NCBI RefSeq assembly: GCF_002252625.1
Contig: NZ_NQKW01000002.1
Coordinates: 124,001 to 188,000 of the forward strand
Reading direction: 5' to 3'
Origin: Synechococcus sp. 1G10
GTDB lineage: Bacteria > Cyanobacteriota > Cyanobacteriia > PCC-6307 > Cyanobiaceae
DNA length: 64,000 nt
Shown: positions 17,254-25,680 of the stretch, piece after piece
How positions within the stretch are numbered: position 1 is the stretch's first letter
Layout of the letters: each line of letters opens with the position of its first letter
The notes under the pieces: generated by a model
Seen by the model: only the letters and a program-made list of their open reading frames with translations
The model's database searches: none
What the model was told of the DNA's origin: nothing
Made by a program: the position numbers and the translations under genes

Positions 17254-18138
17254 TTGGAGATCCGTCGTCGCCCGCCCAATCCGCCCGTGCGGGTGGCCCA
17301 CCTGCAATTCGGCATTCCCCATGAGGAGGCAGCCCCGCGCCACATCCTCGAAGAGATCCTCTGGGAGAAGGACCGTGAGCTGACCGCCTCGCGCGATCGC
17401 GTGCCACTTGAGAAGCTCAAGCAGCAGGTGGCGGATCTCCCCTCCTGCCGTGACTTCGTGGCAGCCCTGCGGGCCAGTTGCCGCAAACCGGCCGTGATCG
17501 CCGAGGTGAAGAAGGCAAGCCCTAGCAAGGGGGTCATCCGCGAAGACTTCGATCCCGTGGCCATCGCCCGCGCCTACCAGGCGGGCGGGGCGAGCTGCCT
17601 TTCGGTGCTCACCGACAAGGCCTTCTTCCAGGGGGGGTTCGAGGTGCTGGTTGAGGTGCGCCAAGCGGTGGAGCTGCCTCTGCTTTGCAAGGACTTCATC
17701 CTCACCCCTTACCAGCTTTATCAGGCCCGCGCCGCCGGGGCCGATGCCGCCTTGCTGATCGCCGCCATCCTCTCCGACCAGGACCTCTCCTACCTGCTGA
17801 AGGTGGCCCATGCCCTTGGCTTGGCGGTGCTGCTGGAGGTGCACGACGGCGCCGAGATGGAGCGGGCACTGGCGCTTGAGGGGGTGGAGATGGTCGGCAT
17901 CAACAACCGCGATCTCACCAGCTTCCACACCGACCTGGCCACCACCGAGGAATTGATGGCCCGTTACGGGGAGCGTCTGCGCCAGAAGGGCGCTCTGCTG
18001 GTGAGCGAGTCGGGGCTGGGCAGCCGGGATGATCTCGATCGGGTGATGGGCGCCGGCGCCGATGCGGTGCTGGTGGGCGAGGCTCTGATGCGCCAGGCCG
18101 ATGTGACGGCTGCCCTGGAGACCCTGATCGGGATCTGA
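17254..18138 (+). CDS. trpC: Indole-3-glycerol phosphate synthase
   Basis: TrpC closes the indole ring from CdRP in tryptophan synthesis. The 294-residue TIM barrel shows [16 protein letters not shown] with the catalytic lysine, [39 protein letters not shown] and the phosphate loop ESGLGSRDD plus [11 protein letters not shown]. The start is TTG 17254. The leader [20 protein letters not shown] matches the conserved N-terminus of cyanobacterial TrpC, which supports this rare codon. It follows lpdA by 76 bases with the BNR-repeat gene five bases downstream. Confidence 0.95.
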   Translation: MEIRRRPPNPPVRVAHLQFGIPHEEAAPRHILEEILWEKDRELTASRDRVPLEKLKQQVADLPSCRDFVAALRASCRKPAVIAEVKKASPSKGVIREDFDPVAIARAYQAGGASCLSVLTDKAFFQGGFEVLVEVRQAVELPLLCKDFILTPYQLYQARAAGADAALLIAAILSDQDLSYLLKVAHALGLAVLLEVHDGAEMERALALEGVEMVGINNRDLTSFHTDLATTEELMARYGERLRQKGALLVSESGLGSRDDLDRVMGAGADAVLVGEALMRQADVTAALETLIGI

Positions 18139-18143
18139 GGCCG

Positions 18144-19355
18144 GTGGTGTCAGCGCGGCGCGACGCTCCCGCCGGTGCCGGCGGGATTCTGTCCAGGAGG
18201 GTTCTGCTGCGCCGGCTTGGTGGCCTGACAGTCGGGTCGATGCTGGCTTTCTCCCCCCGGCTCGGGGCCCAGCCCCGGGTCACCGGCATCCGTTTTGCTG
18301 TGGCGGCCGGCGAGGAAGGCCGTTTTCTGGCCTGGCCGGCCAACAACGGCTGCTGGTCATGGGATGGTGGTCGCGAAGTCCTGGTGGGCTACAGCGAGGG
18401 GCCGTGGGTTGAGAAGGAGGGGCACCGCATCGGCAGCCCCCAGACCAACCGGCTGGTCCGTTCCCGCGATGGAGGCCTGAGCTGGGTGTCGGAGATGCCG
18501 ACCCCGTTTGTGGGCCGAGCCGGCGGCCCGCAACAGCTGGAAGCCCCGATCCGCTTCGATGATTCTGATCTGGCGCTGCGGGTGGTGGCGGGAGACTCCG
18601 GCTCAGGCGAGGAGCGGCTGGGCGGTTTCTTCGTGTCCTCCGATCGTGGTCTGTCCTGGCGCGGGCCGTTCCCTTTCAAAGGCCTCGAGAGCGAGCCCGC
18701 GCTCAAGGGGCTGGTGCTCACCTCCCGCACCTGCTACCGGATCACCGGCGAACGCTCCGCCCAGGTCTTCCTCTCCGCCCAGGATCCACGGCTGGGCCGC
18801 CATTCCAGCCGTCTCGACAAGACCTTCGTGGCAAGCACCGAGGACGGTGGTCGCCGGTTCAGCTTTGTCGCCTGGGTGGTTCCCTGGAGCGATCCCTACC
18901 GCGCCGTGATGCCGTCCCTGGTGTCTCTGGGTGGCGGCGCGCTGATCACGGTGCTGCGACGCAAGGATCCACGCGCCGGCGAGGACAAGCCCAACTGGAT
19001 CGAGGCTTACGCCTCCGAGGATGGCGGCAGCAGCTGGTCGTCGCTCGGCCGTGTCGCACAGACGGGAATCCACAACGGCAATCCCGGCGCACTGGTGCGG
19101 CTGCGCGACGGACGCCTGGCCTGCGCCTATGCCAACCGCAGCCGGCAGCAGCTGCTGCTGCGCCTCAGCGGCGATCGTGGCCGCACCTGGGGACCCGAGG
19201 TGGTGATCCGCGACAACCCCTTCAGTTACGACATGGGTTATCCCCAGATGGTTGAGAATCACCGGGGGGAGCTACTGGTGCTCTATTACCTGGCCACCGA
19301 GCAGAGGCCGCACTCCTACATCGAGGCAGCGTTGGTGCCAATCACCGGAACATGA
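18144..19355 (+). CDS. Exported sialidase-fold protein with BNR/Asp-box repeats
   Basis: The gene encodes 403 residues beginning with a signal region: twin arginines in [12 protein letters not shown], then a hydrophobic stretch and a possible cleavage near AQP at residue 44. The mature part carries repeated Asp-box motifs: [33 protein letters not shown] and SGDRGRTW. These mark a six-bladed beta-propeller of the sialidase or Ycf48-like type. Whether it is an active glycosidase is unknown. It starts GTG five bases after trpC. Export by Sec or Tat is inferred from the leader. Confidence 0.75.
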   Translation: MVSARRDAPAGAGGILSRRVLLRRLGGLTVGSMLAFSPRLGAQPRVTGIRFAVAAGEEGRFLAWPANNGCWSWDGGREVLVGYSEGPWVEKEGHRIGSPQTNRLVRSRDGGLSWVSEMPTPFVGRAGGPQQLEAPIRFDDSDLALRVVAGDSGSGEERLGGFFVSSDRGLSWRGPFPFKGLESEPALKGLVLTSRTCYRITGERSAQVFLSAQDPRLGRHSSRLDKTFVASTEDGGRRFSFVAWVVPWSDPYRAVMPSLVSLGGGALITVLRRKDPRAGEDKPNWIEAYASEDGGSSWSSLGRVAQTGIHNGNPGALVRLRDGRLACAYANRSRQQLLLRLSGDRGRTWGPEVVIRDNPFSYDMGYPQMVENHRGELLVLYYLATEQRPHSYIEAALVPITGT

Positions 19356-19396
19356 AAAAGCCCCCGGCAAGGAGCCATGGGCTCTGTGCCGGGGGG
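19354..19396 (-). terminator. Rho-independent terminator of rpsD
   Basis: On the minus strand a hairpin with arms CCCCCGGCA and TGCCGGGGG, and inner symmetry around GAGCCCATGGCTC, is followed by a T run (complement of AAAAA at 19354-19358). It lies about 55 bases after the rpsD stop. It may also halt rightward transcription from the BNR-repeat gene, though the T run favours the minus strand. Confidence 0.8.
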
Positions 19397-19449
19397 TGGC
19401 TGTTGGGCCTGGCTGGTCCCTGGATGGGCCAGATCAGACGGGCGTGAAC

Positions 19450-20058
19450 TCAGACCTTGCGGCTGTAGAACTCAACCACCAGCAGTTCGTTGATCTCCAG
19501 GGCGACCCATTCGCGCTCGATCCGCCCGTTGACCTTGGCGGTGAACTTGTTCTTGTCGAGTTCGAGGTTGGGGGGGATGTTGGCCAGACCTGGAAACTCC
19601 AGGTTGCCTTCAGCGAGCTGGCGACTGGCCTTGCGTTCGCGCACGACGATCACGTCGCCGGCACGGCATTGGTAGCTGGGCACATCGACCACACGGCCGT
19701 TCACGGTGATGTGGCCGTGGTTCACCAGCTGGCGGGCACCAGGGACGGTGGGGCCGAAGCCGAGGCGGAAGCAGATGTTGTCGAGGCGGTTCTCCAGCAG
19801 CTTCAGCAGGTTGGTTCCAGTGGAACCCTCCTGGGCGCGCGCTTTCTTCACGTAGCGCACGAGCTGGCGCTCGGAGATGCCGTAGTTGAAGCGAAGCTTC
19901 TGCTTTTCTTCGAGGCGGATGGCGTATTCGGAGCGCTTGCGACGGGCTTGGCCGTGCTGACCGGGGGGATAAGCCCGCTTGGCGGACTTACGGGTGAGAC
20001 CGGGAAGGTCTCCCAAGCGCCGCGTCACCCTCAGGCGAGGACCGCGGTAGCGAGACAT
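19450..20058 (-). CDS. rpsD: 30S ribosomal protein S4
   Basis: This is a primary 16S rRNA-binding protein of the small subunit, 202 residues. The N-terminus [20 protein letters not shown] and the motif [20 protein letters not shown] are typical of cyanobacterial/plastid S4. An S4 RNA-binding domain follows, containing [13 protein letters not shown] and [15 protein letters not shown]. The open frame extends 36 codons further upstream, but those residues lack S4 similarity, so ATG 20058 is the start. It is monocistronic, divergent from yidD, and ends at a strong terminator. Confidence 0.97.
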   Translation of the reverse strand: MSRYRGPRLRVTRRLGDLPGLTRKSAKRAYPPGQHGQARRKRSEYAIRLEEKQKLRFNYGISERQLVRYVKKARAQEGSTGTNLLKLLENRLDNICFRLGFGPTVPGARQLVNHGHITVNGRVVDVPSYQCRAGDVIVVRERKASRQLAEGNLEFPGLANIPPNLELDKNKFTAKVNGRIEREWVALEINELLVVEFYSRKV

Positions 20059-20130
20059 GCAGACAGAAACAGAGGACGGGGTTCTGGAACGAAGCGCAGG
20101 CCAGCCCGTGGGCCGGACCTGCCGGGGAGC

Positions 20131-20427
20131 ATGCTGGAGGCGTCCTCCAGGCTTCCGGTCGTGCAACGCCAGTTGTCGATCCTATCCGTTGGCATCGCAG
20201 GCCTCAGCCAGGCGCTGCAGCTTGCCCTGATCGCCCTGATCACTGGCTACCGCCGCTGGCTCTCGCCCCTGCTGGGTCCCCGCTGCCGGTTCATTCCCAG
20301 CTGCAGCGCCTATGGCCTTGAGGCGATCCAGCGCCATGGCCCCTGGCGGGGTGGCTGGCTCACCCTGAGGCGCCTGCTGCGCTGCCATCCCTTCACCCCC
20401 TGCGGTTGCGATCCGGTGCCCGAGTGA
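20131..20427 (+). CDS. yidD: Membrane protein insertion efficiency factor YidD
   Basis: This small membrane-associated protein assists YidC-dependent insertion. The family core is complete: [36 protein letters not shown] and [17 protein letters not shown], with the invariant cysteines. The ATG at 20131 gives 98 residues; GTG 20161 or TTG 20173 would give a more usual length of about 85. In many bacteria yidD sits between rnpA and yidC. Here it sits beside rpsD, 25 kb from that operon. Its stop overlaps the next gene (GTGA). Confidence 0.9.
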   Translation: MLEASSRLPVVQRQLSILSVGIAGLSQALQLALIALITGYRRWLSPLLGPRCRFIPSCSAYGLEAIQRHGPWRGGWLTLRRLLRCHPFTPCGCDPVPE

Positions 20428-20729
20428 ACCTGCCCGTGCCCCCCTGGCCGGCTCTGCTGCTCTACAGCCGGGACGGCTGCTGCCTGTGCGATGGCTTGGA
20501 AGAACGGCTGCGGGCACTGGAGCCACCTCCGCCACTGGAGGTGGTGAATGTGGATCACGATCCCCACCTCCAGGCCCGCTACGGCCTGGAGGTGCCACTG
20601 CTGGCGGTGGTGCGACAGGGGCGGCCTGAGCTCCTGCCGAGGGTGGGGCCGCGGCTGGCGGGCGATGGCCTGCAGCGCTGGCTGCGGAAGTGTCTGGTGG
20701 AGCTGCCTGGCCCGCCTCCCTGCGCCTAA
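20424..20729 (+). CDS. Glutaredoxin-like small thioredoxin-fold protein
   Basis: The gene encodes 101 residues from GTG 20424, coupled to yidD by a four-base overlap. A beta strand [10 protein letters not shown] leads into the redox-type motif [11 protein letters not shown] (CxxC read as C-L-C with an extra preceding Cys). Later parts include [15 protein letters not shown] and the cis-Pro-like VPLLAVV, giving the glutaredoxin/DUF836 fold. It may be a thiol-disulfide protein; the partner is unknown. It precedes murE by 51 bases. Confidence 0.8.
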   Translation: MNLPVPPWPALLLYSRDGCCLCDGLEERLRALEPPPPLEVVNVDHDPHLQARYGLEVPLLAVVRQGRPELLPRVGPRLAGDGLQRWLRKCLVELPGPPPCA

Positions 20730-20780
20730 AACAGCCCAAATCCAACCGCGCCGGCCCCCGTCCCTGGGGACGACCTCCTG

Positions 20781-22307
20781 ATGCCCCAGCTGCTCCATTC
20801 CCTCCTCCAGGACTGTGCTGTGGCGATTCCTGCCCAGCTGCCTGATGCCGTTGTCACCGGCCTGAGCTGTGATTCCCGCAGCGTCGCGGCCGGCACGCTT
20901 TTCATCGGTCTGCCGGGGGGGCAGGTGGATGGGGGCAGCTTCTGGCCCGCCGCCCTGAAGCAGGGAGCGGTGGCGGCGCTGATCGGGCCGGCGGCGGCGG
21001 CCCAGTGCCCCCCGGCGCCAACCGATCCTGTGCTGGTGCTGCAGGAGCCGGTGGCGGAATGGGCCGGCCGGCTGGCGGCTTCGTTCTGGCACGACCCCAG
21101 CCGTCGGCTGGTTCTGATCGGTGTCACCGGCACCAACGGCAAGACAACCACCACCTACTTGATCGAGCACCTCAGTGCCGGCTGCGGCCAGGCGACGGCC
21201 CTGTTCGGCACCTTGATCAACCGCTGGCCGGGGCACAGCGTCACGGCGTCGCACACCACGGCCTTCGCCGATGTGCTGCAGGGCCAGCTGGCCAGTGCTG
21301 TGGAGGCCGGAGCCCAGCTGGCTGCCATGGAGGTGAGCTCCCACGCCCTCGACCAGCGCCGGGTGGCCGGCTGCCATTTCGCCGGTGCAGTGTTCACCAA
21401 CCTCACCCAGGACCACCTCGACTACCACCCCTCGATGGAGGCCTACTTCGAGGCGAAGGCGCGTCTGTTCTCGCCGGAGCGCCTGGATGGCACGGCGGTG
21501 GTGAACATCGACGACCCCTGGGGCGCGCGGCTGGCCGAGCGGCTCTCGGGGCCGCTTGGGGAGGGTCTTTGGCGCAGTTCCCTGGCTGTGCCCGTTGATG
21601 GCGTGCGCCCCGAGGATCTGGCCGAGCTACGGCTTGAAGACCTGGTCTTCGCGGCCGATGGGGTGAGTGGCACCCTGATCACGCCCCTGGGGCGCGGGAC
21701 ATTCCGCTCACCCCTGGTGGGCCGCTTCAACCTGATGAACCTGCTTCAGGCGGTAGGGGTGCTGCAGCAGCAGGGATTGCCCCTGGATCAGCTGCTGGAG
21801 GCGATCCCCAGTTTCCGGGGCGTGCCCGGCCGGATGGAGCGGGTGCAGCTGCCCGAGGCCAGTGAGCTGCCGGCGGTGCTGGTCGACTACGCCCACACCC
21901 CCGATGGTCTGGAGAATGCCCTGGCGGCCTGCCGGCCTTTCGCCCAGGGCCAGCTGGTCTGTGTGTTCGGCTGCGGCGGCGACCGCGACCGGGGCAAGCG
22001 CCCCCAGATGGCCGCGATCGCCGCGCGGCTGGCCGACCGGGTGGTGGTGACCTCCGACAACCCCCGCACAGAGGATCCCCAGCGCATCCTTGACGACGTG
22101 GTGGCGGGCATTCCGACCGGCACCGACCTGCTGGTGGAGGTGGATCGGGCCGCGGCGATCGCGGCGGCCATCGCCGCGGCTGGCCCGGCCGATCTGGTGC
22201 TGATCGCGGGCAAGGGCCATGAGGATTACCAGATCCTGGGCACCACCAAGATCCACTTCGACGACCGGGAGCAGGCGGAGCAGGCGCTGCGCTCCAGGCT
22301 CGGCTGA
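20781..22307 (+). CDS. murE: UDP-MurNAc-tripeptide synthetase MurE (meso-diaminopimelate-adding)
   Basis: This 508-residue Mur ligase adds the third residue to the peptidoglycan stem. The N-terminal domain contains [15 protein letters not shown], the ATP loop is [18 protein letters not shown], and the metal and carbamate region follows [13 protein letters not shown]. The C-terminal domain has [14 protein letters not shown] and [14 protein letters not shown]. The DNPR motif in [10 protein letters not shown] indicates meso-diaminopimelate rather than lysine. ATG 20781 starts the protein and the length is normal. Confidence 0.96.
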   Translation: MPQLLHSLLQDCAVAIPAQLPDAVVTGLSCDSRSVAAGTLFIGLPGGQVDGGSFWPAALKQGAVAALIGPAAAAQCPPAPTDPVLVLQEPVAEWAGRLAASFWHDPSRRLVLIGVTGTNGKTTTTYLIEHLSAGCGQATALFGTLINRWPGHSVTASHTTAFADVLQGQLASAVEAGAQLAAMEVSSHALDQRRVAGCHFAGAVFTNLTQDHLDYHPSMEAYFEAKARLFSPERLDGTAVVNIDDPWGARLAERLSGPLGEGLWRSSLAVPVDGVRPEDLAELRLEDLVFAADGVSGTLITPLGRGTFRSPLVGRFNLMNLLQAVGVLQQQGLPLDQLLEAIPSFRGVPGRMERVQLPEASELPAVLVDYAHTPDGLENALAACRPFAQGQLVCVFGCGGDRDRGKRPQMAAIAARLADRVVVTSDNPRTEDPQRILDDVVAGIPTGTDLLVEVDRAAAIAAAIAAAGPADLVLIAGKGHEDYQILGTTKIHFDDREQAEQALRSRLG

Positions 22308-22402
22308 GGGTCGGGCAGAGTCAGAAAGTGGCCGCTCATGGATTCCCCCCGGCGTCCTGACCCGTACCTTGGCCAGGTTTCAGCTCTTCGTTCCGCCTTC
22401 GT

Positions 22403-23143
22403 ATGGCTTCGTCCGTGCCCATGTCGAGGAAGTTCCTCGCTGAACTGATCGGCACCTTCTGGCTGGTGTTCGGTGGCTGCGGCAGTGCTGTGCTGGCTGC
22501 CGTATTCCCATACGCCCAGGCCGAGGCCAATCCTCTGGGTCTTGGTTTCCTGGGGGTGTCGCTGGCTTTCGGCCTCACCCTGCTGACGATGGCATACACC
22601 ATTGGCCACATCTCTGGCTGCCACATCAATCCCGCCGTCACCTTCGGCCTCTGGGCGAGTGGCCGCCATCCAGGCTCACAGCTTCTTCCCTACATCGTCG
22701 CTCAGGTGCTGGGGGGCCTGATCGCCGGCGGACTGCTTTTCGGCATTGCCAGTGGTCGACCCGGCTTTGCGCTGACCGGCAGCAACCCCCTGGCGACCAA
22801 CGGTTTCGGGGCCCACTCCCCCGGTGGCTATGGATTGCTGCCGGCGCTGGTGATCGAGGTGGTTCTCACCTTCATCTTCCTGCTGGTGATTCTTGGCACC
22901 ACCCACCGGGATGCGATCAAGGACCTGGCAGGCGTTCCGATCGGTCTGTCGCTGGTGCTGATCCACCTGATCAGCATTCCGGTCACCAACACCTCAGTGA
23001 ACCCCGCCCGCAGCACCGGCGTGGCCTTCTGGGTGGGAGGTGATGCCGTGGGCCAGCTGTGGCTGTTCTGGCTGGCGCCCATTGCCGGTGCCCTGTTGGC
23101 TGGCTGGGTGCACCGCCACCTTCTCGAAGGTCCCAGCGACTGA
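22403..23143 (+). CDS. aqpZ: Aquaporin Z-like water channel
   Basis: This 246-residue MIP-family protein has six membrane helices and two half-helices with the NPA motifs, HINPAVTFG and SVNPARSTG. The selectivity filter looks water-type: Phe in the first helix (GTFWLVFGG), His in helix 5 ([11 protein letters not shown]) and the Arg after the second NPA. It moves water across the plasma membrane, probably in osmotic adjustment. It lies 95 bases after murE with no terminator visible between them. Confidence 0.93.
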   Translation: MASSVPMSRKFLAELIGTFWLVFGGCGSAVLAAVFPYAQAEANPLGLGFLGVSLAFGLTLLTMAYTIGHISGCHINPAVTFGLWASGRHPGSQLLPYIVAQVLGGLIAGGLLFGIASGRPGFALTGSNPLATNGFGAHSPGGYGLLPALVIEVVLTFIFLLVILGTTHRDAIKDLAGVPIGLSLVLIHLISIPVTNTSVNPARSTGVAFWVGGDAVGQLWLFWLAPIAGALLAGWVHRHLLEGPSD

Positions 23144-23147
23144 GCAC

Positions 23148-23534
23148 TCAGGCGTCTTCGTTGCCTTCCCGGCTACGCAGCACCAGGTAGCTGCCTGTGG
23201 CCAGCACGATCGGCACCAGCAGGCCCCAAAGCTTGCCGGTGTCGACCATGGGGGCAGAGGCAATACTCTCCTTGGGAGCTGCATAGGGCGATTCCTTTTC
23301 GCTCCCAGGCGCCTGGGTGCCTTCCATCGGCTCCACAGGTGTGGGGGCTTCCTTGGCCGCGGCGTAGGGGGATTGCTTCTCACTTCCTGGTGTGGCGGTT
23401 CCTTCCAGCTGCTTCGTGGGAGTGGTGGGATTGGCCCAGGCTGGTGTGGTCGATGCCATCAGACAGGAGGCACCGAGTATTGCCGCACCCAGCAGTGACA
23501 AGCACGGATGCATCGTCAGGTGAGGGGCACGCAT
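23148..23534 (-). CDS. Exported or membrane-anchored protein with a tandem GSEKxSPYAA repeat
   Basis: The gene encodes 128 residues. A signal peptide comes first (hydrophobic 12-28, likely cleavage after AWA at 34). A low-complexity region then carries two imperfect copies: LEGTATPGSEKQSPYAAAKE and MEGTQAPGSEKESPYAAPKE. A C-terminal membrane segment (about 100-119) ends in a basic stop (RSREG). This is the layout of a surface protein anchored at its C-terminus. It converges on aqpZ with a four-base gap. I recognise no family. Confidence 0.7.
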   Translation of the reverse strand: MRAPHLTMHPCLSLLGAAILGASCLMASTTPAWANPTTPTKQLEGTATPGSEKQSPYAAAKEAPTPVEPMEGTQAPGSEKESPYAAPKESIASAPMVDTGKLWGLLVPIVLATGSYLVLRSREGNEDA

Positions 23535-23638
23535 GGAAGGAGGGACGACAACCCAAAAAGTCTGATCGCCTTGCTTATCGCTTACAGCAAATGGTGACCA
23601 AATGATGTTCCTTGACCAAGCTGGCGCAAGCAGCTGAG

Positions 23639-24841
23639 TTAGGCCAGGGCATCAAGCAGCAACTCCACCTCTTCTTCGGTGGTGGTGATGTGGGTGCAGG
23701 CCCTGAGGCAATGGGGATCGTCGAGGGTGCGCAACCAGATGGCCCGCTGCCCCAGCTGGTGCACCAGCTCCCCTGGATCCGCTCCCTCCACCACGAAGCT
23801 CACCAGTCCCGCCGGTGGCGGCACGTCCAGAAGGGGATGCACCCCCGGCAGCTGGCCAAGCCCCTGCCAGAGCTGGTGGCTGCGCGCCTGGATCAGCTCC
23901 AGCCGTTGCGGCGCCGGCGCTACCGCCTCCAGTAGCTCCAGGGACTGTCTCAGACCCGCCAGCAGCGGAGCACAGGAGGTGGCCACTTCGAAACGCCGGG
24001 CATCGTGGTGCCAGGCACTGCTGGCGTCGCTGCTCCCAGCCATGTTCTCGTTGGCCAGGCTGCGCCAGCCGCCCATGGTGGGCTGCGACTCATGGAGCAG
24101 GCGTTCCGACAGCGCCACACCGCCCAGCCCCTCGGGGCCACAGCACCACTTGTGGCCGGTGAAGGCGTAGATATCGGCCACGGATGCCGCACCAGCGCCG
24201 AAGGCTTCCGCCCCGCCCTCCGCCAGCGGCAAGCTGCCCATCGACTGAGCCGCATCCACCAGTAGCCAGGGCCGACGCGGGTGCTCCCCCAGCCGCTGGG
24301 CCAGAGCCGCAATCGGCATCAACTGACCGGTGTTCCAGAGCAGCTGGGAGAGCACCACCAGGCGTGTGGTTGGTGTGAGGCTGTTCTCGAGGGCCTCCAG
24401 CACGGAGGCATTGGTGCTGGTCAGGTCGCCCCGCAGGGCCTTCACCTGCAGGGTGGAGATCGTCAGCTTTTCGCGGCGGGCGAGCTCACGGCAGGCGGCC
24501 ACAACGCCCGGATGCTCGCAATCGCTGATCAGCAGCTCATCGCCCGCTTGCCAGGGCAAGCCCCACAGGGGCAGCACACAGCCACTGGTGACGTTCTCGG
24601 TGAGTGCCAGGCGCTCGGGCGGCACCCCGCAGAGCGCGGCCAGCGCACCTCGCAGCCCCCTTGTCTCCTGCTCCAGCCAGGGCCAGATGTCGGCGGTGAA
24701 GGGCCCCAGCTCCTGGATCCGCTCCCAGCTGGCGGTGATCGCCTTCAGCGAGGGCGTGGGCAGCGGCCCCTGGCCTCCGTAGTTGAAGTAGGTCTTGTTG
24801 GCCAGGGCGGGCATCAGCTCTCGCAGCTGAACTGGGGTCAT
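23639..24841 (-). CDS. L-cysteine/cystine C-S lyase (C-DES type), class V aminotransferase fold
   Basis: This 400-residue PLP enzyme is related to NifS/SufS and isopenicillin-N epimerase. The N-terminus reads KTYFNYGGQGPLPTPSL. The PLP aspartate is in LLVDAAQSMGSLPL, and the Schiff-base lysine is in AFTGHKWCCGPEGLGG. That last motif matches the cyanobacterial C-DES enzyme, which cleaves cystine or cysteine to release sulfur for FeS clusters. The reactive cysteine loop of true desulfurases is not evident near the C-terminus. I chose ATG 24841 (MTPVQLRELMPALANK); the longer frame to 24901 lacks support. Confidence 0.83.
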   Translation of the reverse strand: MTPVQLRELMPALANKTYFNYGGQGPLPTPSLKAITASWERIQELGPFTADIWPWLEQETRGLRGALAALCGVPPERLALTENVTSGCVLPLWGLPWQAGDELLISDCEHPGVVAACRELARREKLTISTLQVKALRGDLTSTNASVLEALENSLTPTTRLVVLSQLLWNTGQLMPIAALAQRLGEHPRRPWLLVDAAQSMGSLPLAEGGAEAFGAGAASVADIYAFTGHKWCCGPEGLGGVALSERLLHESQPTMGGWRSLANENMAGSSDASSAWHHDARRFEVATSCAPLLAGLRQSLELLEAVAPAPQRLELIQARSHQLWQGLGQLPGVHPLLDVPPPAGLVSFVVEGADPGELVHQLGQRAIWLRTLDDPHCLRACTHITTTEEEVELLLDALA

Positions 24842-24870
24842 GGCCTGCCGGGCAGGATTGCCGTCGCTCG

Positions 24871-25056
24871 TCACAGGTCGGAGGTGATGGGCTGAAAGCA
24901 TCGCAGCCGGAACAGGACGCCTGGATCAGTAACCCTCTCGGCCAGGGGTCCCATCTGGCTGATCAGCTGCCGAAGCAGACGTTCTTCGTTGATGTCGTTG
25001 CGCCAGTCGCTCTGGGCATAGTCCACGCCCGCATTGTCTCGCCGCAGTGAAAACAA
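24871..25056 (-). CDS. Small protein of unknown function (61 residues)
   Basis: This soluble 61-residue protein begins MFSLRRDNAGVDYAQSDWRN and ends near DPGVLFRLRCFQP. Its charged, well-structured composition differs from the random translations of opposite strands in this GC-rich DNA. It lies directly upstream of the cysteine lyase on the same strand with a 29-base gap. I cannot name a family, and its reality rests on composition and position. Confidence 0.55.
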   Translation of the reverse strand: MFSLRRDNAGVDYAQSDWRNDINEERLLRQLISQMGPLAERVTDPGVLFRLRCFQPITSDL

Positions 25057-25139
25057 TGATGTCCTTGAGTGTGAGGGTCCTGAACAGCTGAGCGTGGATC
25101 AAGCGCCCTGAACGAAGCAGAGGCCGATGGGGCTTGTTC

Positions 25140-25403
25140 TCAGAGCTCCGGCGACCCAAGTGGTTCACCCAGTGGAGGCAGAGCCTGGGAAGGGTTCTGA
25201 GGTGGGAAGAGTTGCAACTCCGGCATTGATTCCTGCAGTTCCTCCGTGCTTTCTGGAGACAAAGGCGATGAGCCGGAGTCATTGAAGAATGGCGCTCCTC
25301 CCTCCATCTGTTGACCGAAGCTGAGATCCATGGATCCAAGCAGCAGGAGGCTGAGCATGAGGTTGAACAGCAAGTTCAGACGTAGAGCTCTGGGGAGCAA
25401 CAT
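25140..25403 (-). CDS. Small secreted protein of unknown function
   Basis: From ATG 25403 the frame encodes 87 residues. A clear signal peptide comes first (basic start, then NLLFNLMLSLLLLGSMDLSFG). The mature part is short, acidic, and rich in Pro and Ser, ending PPLGEPLGSPEL. ATG 25430 is an alternative start adding nine residues. The frame continues farther upstream, but those residues look unstructured. Divergent from the H+-ATPase gene, with 277 bases between. No family recognised. Confidence 0.55.
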   Translation of the reverse strand: MLLPRALRLNLLFNLMLSLLLLGSMDLSFGQQMEGGAPFFNDSGSSPLSPESTEELQESMPELQLFPPQNPSQALPPLGEPLGSPEL

Positions 25404-25680
25404 GATCGACTCGCGATGCCCCTCAACCATAGGGGAGCTGCCCCCAACGCAAGCAGCGTGGCGGGTAGAACAACATTCTGCGCGAATGAACTGGTTCTGC
25501 GTTGCTGAACTGTTGCGATGCTTATGAATGTCTCTGAAGACGGTTCTTGGCCAAATGATGGCCACTCCAGATTGCAGATTCGTTACGAGCGGACGGAAAT
25601 AGGTGGCATCGATCGCCACGATGCTGTCTGTCTACTGGCCTGGCCCGATTCCCCGCGGACCAGCATGCTTCTTTGGCTGT

